From Dysgonamonadaceae bacterium (GTDB taxonomy: Bacteria > Bacteroidota > Bacteroidia > Bacteroidales > Azobacteroidaceae), in assembly GCA_031276105.1 (NCBI GenBank), contig JAISNS010000157.1, positions 1 to 22,344 on the forward strand: 22,344 nt of DNA, in the 5' to 3' direction. A program made the position numbers and the translations under genes. Position 1 is the stretch's first letter. Each line of letters begins with the position of its first letter. The notes beneath the pieces are model-generated. The model did no database searches, was not told the DNA's origin, and saw only the letters and a list, made by a program, of their open reading frames with translations. Shown piece after piece: positions 18,005 to 22,344 of this stretch.

Positions 18005-20286
18005 AGATTCGGCAATTTCTCCGGCTTGCACCGGCCTTTCTCCCTCTCCTGTGGAAATGGGGGGAGGGAGAAGTTTGCCGCAAAATCGGAAATGTATTGT
18101 TTCTCTTTCTTTTCCCTCTGTTTCTCTGGGGGCAATCCGGGGAAAAAGCGGTGGACTATGTCAATCCGTTCATTGGTACGGGCGCTGTTGCGAACAGTCT
18201 TTCAGGAAATAATTATCCCGGCGCTACTTCGCCTTTCGGAATGGTTCAACTCAGTCCCGACACCCGGCGCGCTCCCGATTGGGCGGAGGCCAGCGGTTAC
18301 AACTACAACGATAATAGTATCTATGGCTTCAGCCATACGCATTTGAGTGGAACAGGGGTTGCCGAACTTTTCGATCTACTCCTGATGCCGGCGACCGGAA
18401 ATATCCGGCAACTGCAAAGCCAAAACGATTTTCCTTCGTCATTTTCTCATGATGATGAAAAGGCTTCTCCGGGATATTATCAGGTAAAATTGACGAATTC
18501 GGGAGTTAATGCCGAACTAACGGCAACCGCGCGAACCGGCTTTCATCGCTATTCATTTCCCGGCGAAACGGAGGCAAACATCGTTTTCGACCTCGACCAT
18601 TCCCGCGCAAAAGGAAGCTGGGGAACCCGTATCTTCCTTTCACAAATCCGAATCGTAGATGAATATACTGTTGAAGGTTATCGCTTGATTGGCGGTTGGG
18701 CGAATTTGCGAAAGTTTTGCTTTTACGCTAAACTGTCTCGACCTATCGCCTCGTCTATCCTGAAAAACGGGGAAACGGTTTATGAAAACGCGAGTGTAAT
18801 CAACGGAAACAACTTAAGGGCTATCGTTAATATCTCTCCTCACAAGGGAGAGGTATTGATAAAAATCGGCATTTCTCCCGTCAGTATCGAAAACGCCCGG
18901 TTGAACCTTGAAGCGGAAATTCCCGGCTGGGATTTTGACAAAACCGCCGCCCAAGTGAATCGGGAATGGGAAAAAGAATTAAGTAAAATAAAGGCAAAAG
19001 GAAGCGAAAAAGAAAAAGAAATTTTCTATACAGCTCTTTATCATACATTTATTCAGCCCAATACCCTGTCGGATGTGAATGGAGAATACATGGGTGCGGA
19101 TTTCAATGTCCGGACAACGGCAGACAGCCGGGTGCAATATTCTACCTTTTCATTGTGGGATACTTACCGGGCAGCGCACCCGCTCTATACCTTACTGCAA
19201 CCCGAACGGAACGCCGACTTTGTCCGAAGTATGCTTAATCACTACGAAACTTACGGATATTTACCGGTTTGGCATTTATGGGGACAGGAAAATTATTGCA
19301 TGATCGGCAATCATTCCATTCCGGTGATTGTGGATGCCGTTTTGAAAGAAACACCCGGAATTGACAGCCGTCAAGCATACGAAGCGGTAAAAAACTCTTC
19401 GCTCATCAATCACCCCAATTCCCCGTTCGATGTATGGGAGAGATACGGATATATGCCTGAAAATATTCAAACACAATCGGTTTCAATTACGCTTGAAATA
19501 GCTTTCGACGATTGGTGCGTTGCTCAATTAGCGTTGAAGCTGGGAGAAACGGAAGATTACAACCGCTTTATCGCCCGGTCACAATATTACAAAAATTTGT
19601 ATAATTCGCAAACGCATTTTTTTCAGTCCAAAGACGATAAAGGCAATTGGATAGAGCCGTTCGATCCGTTCAAATACGGCGCTAACGGCGGAAATCCCTT
19701 TACGGAAGGAAATGCCTGGCAATATTATTGGTATGTTCCGCACAATATAGAAAGTCTGATAGCATTGACCGGCGGAAAAGAAGCTTTCTGCCGGAAATTA
19801 GATGAATTTTTCACCAACGATTACCGCAATGAACCGAACGATAATGCTTCCGGCTTTATCGGGCAATATGCGCATGGAAACGAGCCGAGTCATCATGTGG
19901 CTTATTTGTACAACGCCGCAGGAGAGCCTCGAAAAACGCAGCAGTATGTTTCCCGAATAATGAATGACCTTTACAATACGAGTTCGTCGGGTTATGCCGG
20001 CAATGACGATTGCGGAGAAATGTCGGCCTGGTATGTATTCGGCGCTATGGGTTTCTATCCGGTTAATCCGGCAAGCGGCCTTTATGAGTTGGGGACGCCT
20101 CTGCTGGAAAAAGCGGAAATACAATTGCCCGGAAACAAAGTATTTACCATCCTGGCTCCTAAAAAATCGGCGGAAGAAATCTATATTCAATCCGTCAAGT
20201 TAAATGGAAAACCGTATGATAAAAGCTATATCAGCCACAGCGATATAATAAAAGGCGGAATATTGGAATTTAAGATGGGGAAATAA
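18001..20286 (+). CDS. GH92 alpha-mannosidase-like enzyme
   Basis: This 761-residue enzyme belongs to the calcium-dependent exo-alpha-mannosidase family GH92. Landmarks, in order, are NPFIGTG (from residue 55), NNYPGATSPFGMVQLSPDT, FSHTHLSGTG, LWDTYRAAHPL, WGQENYCMIGNHS (Glu430), EGNAWQYYWYVPH (Glu569), HGNEPSHH (near 625) and GNDDCGEMSAW (Asp669/Asp670). From memory of BT3990 the acid is the Glu of EGNAWQY and the base is an Asp of GNDD; both are present. An N-terminal beta-sandwich (about 50-290) precedes the (alpha/alpha)6 catalytic part. The start forms ATGA with the SusD-2 stop. The N-terminus is odd: a normal signal peptide seems to begin only at about residue 27 (RKIGNVLFLFLF...WGQ), after an extra 26 residues encoded by a palindrome. 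With no lipobox, a periplasmic enzyme is likely. Linkage preference cannot be read. Confidence 0.93.
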   Translation: MKIRQFLRLAPAFLPLLWKWGEGEVCRKIGNVLFLFLFPLFLWGQSGEKAVDYVNPFIGTGAVANSLSGNNYPGATSPFGMVQLSPDTRRAPDWAEASGYNYNDNSIYGFSHTHLSGTGVAELFDLLLMPATGNIRQLQSQNDFPSSFSHDDEKASPGYYQVKLTNSGVNAELTATARTGFHRYSFPGETEANIVFDLDHSRAKGSWGTRIFLSQIRIVDEYTVEGYRLIGGWANLRKFCFYAKLSRPIASSILKNGETVYENASVINGNNLRAIVNISPHKGEVLIKIGISPVSIENARLNLEAEIPGWDFDKTAAQVNREWEKELSKIKAKGSEKEKEIFYTALYHTFIQPNTLSDVNGEYMGADFNVRTTADSRVQYSTFSLWDTYRAAHPLYTLLQPERNADFVRSMLNHYETYGYLPVWHLWGQENYCMIGNHSIPVIVDAVLKETPGIDSRQAYEAVKNSSLINHPNSPFDVWERYGYMPENIQTQSVSITLEIAFDDWCVAQLALKLGETEDYNRFIARSQYYKNLYNSQTHFFQSKDDKGNWIEPFDPFKYGANGGNPFTEGNAWQYYWYVPHNIESLIALTGGKEAFCRKLDEFFTNDYRNEPNDNASGFIGQYAHGNEPSHHVAYLYNAAGEPRKTQQYVSRIMNDLYNTSSSGYAGNDDCGEMSAWYVFGAMGFYPVNPASGLYELGTPLLEKAEIQLPGNKVFTILAPKKSAEEIYIQSVKLNGKPYDKSYISHSDIIKGGILEFKMGK
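18038..18072 (+). repeat. Palindrome in the 5' end of the GH92 gene
   Basis: TTCTCCCTC (18038-18046) is the perfect reverse complement of GAGGGAGAA (18064-18072), with a 17-base loop. It lies in the extra N-terminal part of the GH92 frame and encodes an unusual Pro/Leu/Trp/Gly-rich stretch. No T-run follows, so it is not a plain terminator. It resembles the small CTCTCC/GGAGAG palindromic repeats scattered in many bacterial genomes, but a genome search would be needed to show that it is repeated. Confidence 0.6.
18829..18857 (+). repeat. Second palindrome inside the GH92 gene
   Basis: AATATCTCTCC (18829-18839) pairs with GGAGAGGTATT (18847-18857) along 11 positions, ten Watson-Crick and one T-G, around a 7-base loop. 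It is in frame and encodes NISPHKGEVL within the N-terminal beta domain of the GH92 enzyme. It shares the CTCTCC/GGAGAG theme of the palindrome at 18038-18072. It may be a mobile-type palindromic insert or a chance structure within normal coding sequence. Confidence 0.5.
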
Positions 20287-20331
20287 ACAGATAGCCAATA
20301 AAATTATTTTTAATTTACAATTTATTTACTT

Positions 20332-22323
20332 ATGAAACTATTCAAATTAAGCGCGTTATTGTTTTGTATGGCTTTTGTTTCCTGTAATAAGAGTTTTATT
20401 GCTGCGGGAAAGTGGAACATTTCTTATGACGGGGAAAGAAACGGAATCAATATCCGGAAAGATTCGGCATTGTTATGCGCAGGACTGTATGCTTCCTACC
20501 GGTGGGAAGGGAAAGAAGTTTCCACCCGCGACTATCCGAAGCGGAAATTCGAGACCGGAAAACAACATGACTTATTCGGCGAAGGATACACTTTTACAAT
20601 TACTTACAGCGGAGAAAACTTGCCGTCTTTAGTCCAGACATTTTATGTTTATCCTGAAAAAGATTATTTGCTGACGGAATTTTATGTGGAAAATGTATCC
20701 GGAGAGATTTGCTCCAATTATATGGCGCCGGTCAATATCCGTTCCCTGGAATTTCAGTGGAAGAGCAAAGAGGGCAGAGCCTTGTTTGTTCCATACGACA
20801 ACGACGCCTGGATACGCTTCCAATCGCATCCGTTGACCTTTGACCAATTAGTTGCCTATGAGGTAACGGCTGTCTTCGACAATGCCGGACGGCAAGGGAT
20901 GGTAGTCGGTTCCGTCGAACACGATCGATGGAAAACAGCGGTCGAAATGACCGGTGCGAAATCAGACCGATTAGAGTCGTTGATTTGTTACGGCGGAGTT
21001 GCCGATAAACTGACCCGGGATTCAAAACCTCACGGCGCAATATCCGGTAAAACGGTTAAATCGCCGAAAGTACTGTTAGGCCTTTTCGACGACTGGCGGG
21101 AAGGATTGGATCAATACGGCGAAGCCAACGCGCTCATCGCTCCTCCCAAAGACTGGGATAAGGCCTTGCCGTTCGGATGGAACAGTTGGGGCGTTTTGCA
21201 ATTCAAATTGACTTATCCAAAAGCGTTGCAAGTTTCGGATTTTTTCAGGAATAATCTGCAAAACAATCATTTTATCAATCCGGATAATCTTTTGTATATC
21301 GGACTTGATTCCGGCTGGGATCGTTTTTCGGAAGAAGAGTTGAAATCGTTTGTGCAAAAATGCAAAGCAAACGGACAAATAGCGGGTATTTACTGGACGC
21401 CGTTTACCGATTGGGGGCGTAATCCCGAAGCGACGGTTCAACATGCCGGAGAATACAAATACAAGGATATATATGTCTATGCCAATGGGAAACCACAGGA
21501 ATTGGACGGCGCTTACGCGATCGATCCGACACATCCTGCTATTGAAGAGCGGATGAGAAAGACGTCGGATTTGTTTCACCGTTGCGGTTTTGAATATGTA
21601 AAAATGGATTTCATGACACATGGCGCTTTGGAGGGCGACCGCTGGTATAATCCGGCCATTCAAACGGGGGTTGAGGCCTATAATTACGGGATGAAATTAT
21701 TAGACCGGTATTTTGGCGACATGTACATCAATCTTTCCATTTCTCCGGTTTTTCCATCCCAATACGCCCAGTCCCGTCGAATCGCCTGCGATGCGTGGAA
21801 CAAGATAAAGGACACGGAATACACCATGAATGCGGTTTCTTACGGTTGGTGGATAGATAAAGTGTATCGCTACAACGACGCCGACCACATTGTTTTGCGC
21901 GACGCTACCGAAGGGGAAAACCGGGCGCGGGTAACTTCCGCCGTGATTACCGGATTATACATAGCCGGCGACGATTTCAGCGAAGAAGGTTCCGAAGAAG
22001 GGAAAGAACGGGCCAAGAAATATCTGTGCAATCCCCGTATTAACGCGATAGCGAACGGTGTTTCTTTTCGTCCGCTGGAAGGAAACGGGGAAAAATCGGA
22101 AAATCAATTTGTTCGCACGGAAGAAAACGGAACCTACTATGTCTATTTCAATTATACGGATAAACCGGTTCGGATACGGATTCCGCTTGAACGCATCGGC
22201 ATAGAGACTTCCCAAAGACCGGAGGCGCTTGATTTGTGGAACAATGAGAAGATAAATCTCAATGACAGCGTGAAGGTAGCGGAGAAGGATGCTTTGGCGC
22301 TATTCATCATTCATCATGATTAG
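20332..22323 (+). CDS. Clan GH-D (GH27/GH36-like) alpha-galactosidase-like lipoprotein
   Basis: This 663-residue protein has a short signal peptide with a lipobox-like FVSC (Cys18). The residues after Cys are NKS, not acidic, which would fit the inner face of the outer membrane or the periplasm. An N-terminal beta domain (about 20-270) is followed by a TIM barrel starting at FGWNSWG (Gly282), a motif of GH27/GH36 enzymes. VKMDFM places the likely nucleophile at Asp426, and RRIACDAW places the likely acid/base at Asp487, matching the R-x-x-x-D pattern of the clan. NDADH (516-520) parallels the WNDPD motif of GH27. A C-terminal beta domain completes it. The 45-base AT-rich spacer before it is the longest in the window, so a separate promoter is possible, but no Bacteroidota promoter match was found. 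Removal of terminal alpha-galactose is inferred; other clan members act on alpha-N-acetylgalactosamine or other sugars. Family placement is solid only at clan level. Confidence 0.82.
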   Translation: MKLFKLSALLFCMAFVSCNKSFIAAGKWNISYDGERNGINIRKDSALLCAGLYASYRWEGKEVSTRDYPKRKFETGKQHDLFGEGYTFTITYSGENLPSLVQTFYVYPEKDYLLTEFYVENVSGEICSNYMAPVNIRSLEFQWKSKEGRALFVPYDNDAWIRFQSHPLTFDQLVAYEVTAVFDNAGRQGMVVGSVEHDRWKTAVEMTGAKSDRLESLICYGGVADKLTRDSKPHGAISGKTVKSPKVLLGLFDDWREGLDQYGEANALIAPPKDWDKALPFGWNSWGVLQFKLTYPKALQVSDFFRNNLQNNHFINPDNLLYIGLDSGWDRFSEEELKSFVQKCKANGQIAGIYWTPFTDWGRNPEATVQHAGEYKYKDIYVYANGKPQELDGAYAIDPTHPAIEERMRKTSDLFHRCGFEYVKMDFMTHGALEGDRWYNPAIQTGVEAYNYGMKLLDRYFGDMYINLSISPVFPSQYAQSRRIACDAWNKIKDTEYTMNAVSYGWWIDKVYRYNDADHIVLRDATEGENRARVTSAVITGLYIAGDDFSEEGSEEGKERAKKYLCNPRINAIANGVSFRPLEGNGEKSENQFVRTEENGTYYVYFNYTDKPVRIRIPLERIGIETSQRPEALDLWNNEKINLNDSVKVAEKDALALFIIHHD

Positions 22324-22344
22324 CTTACCTGGAGTGGCTTGATT

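Noticed and set aside
18038..18072. Rho-independent terminator between SusD-2 and GH92
   Set aside because: The palindrome is not followed by a T-run and lies inside an open frame that continues into the GH92 enzyme.
20287..20331. Possible promoter or terminator in the 45-base AT-rich spacer before the GH-D gene, including AAATTA-TTTT-TAATTT at 20301-20316
   Set aside because: The stem is only six A-T pairs and no TAnnTTTG-type Bacteroidota -7 element is present, so neither can be supported.
22324..22344. A terminator or next gene after the last stop
   Set aside because: Only 21 bases remain, and no stem, T-run or start codon can be judged.
1..22344. Mobile element, CRISPR array, tRNA or rRNA genes
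   Set aside because: No transposase or integrase motifs, no spaced direct repeats, and no RNA gene signatures were seen on either strand.

Overview
This window looks like part of a Bacteroidota (probably Bacteroidales) chromosome. It holds two SusC/SusD outer-membrane glycan uptake pairs, several lipoproteins with Bacteroidota-type acidic residues after the lipobox cysteine, glycoside hydrolases typical of a polysaccharide utilization locus (PUL), and AT-rich start regions with few Shine-Dalgarno sequences. The genus cannot be read from the sequence.

All ten genes lie on the + strand, and the spacers are at most about 45 bases. They probably form one transcription unit, or a large part of one. 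Both ends are cut: the first gene begins upstream of base 1, and only 21 bases follow the last stop codon. In order the genes are: a 5'-truncated GH95 alpha-L-fucosidase-like enzyme (1-1773); a large lipoprotein with about four FAS1 (fasciclin) domains (1806-4406); SusC-1 with a duplicated N-terminal domain (4399-8010); SusD-1 (8026-9591); two FAS1 lipoproteins, each with a different C-terminal beta-rich domain (9604-11436 and 11474-13084); SusC-2 (13096-16272); SusD-2 (16298-18004); a GH92 alpha-mannosidase-like enzyme (18001-20286); and a clan GH-D alpha-galactosidase-like lipoprotein (20332-22323). No regulator, RNA gene, transposase, tRNA or CRISPR array is visible.

The likely job is capture and exo-trimming of a branched glycan carrying fucose, mannose and galactose, such as a glycoprotein glycan or a plant or algal polymer. 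No endo-acting enzyme is in view, so the polymer-cutting step would lie outside the window or in another organism. The enzymes carry SPI-like or non-acidic lipoprotein signals, which suggests periplasmic trimming. The FAS1 and SusD lipoproteins mostly carry acidic post-cysteine residues, which suggests the cell surface.

The most unusual feature is the set of three FAS1 lipoproteins wrapped around the first SusC/SusD pair, two of them in the slot usually held by SusE/SusF-type surface glycan-binding proteins. Other points of interest are the tandem duplication in SusC-1, a (AATTAAG)n repeat between two FAS1 genes, and two strong palindromes inside the GH92 reading frame. The first palindrome coincides with a strange N-terminal extension of the signal peptide.
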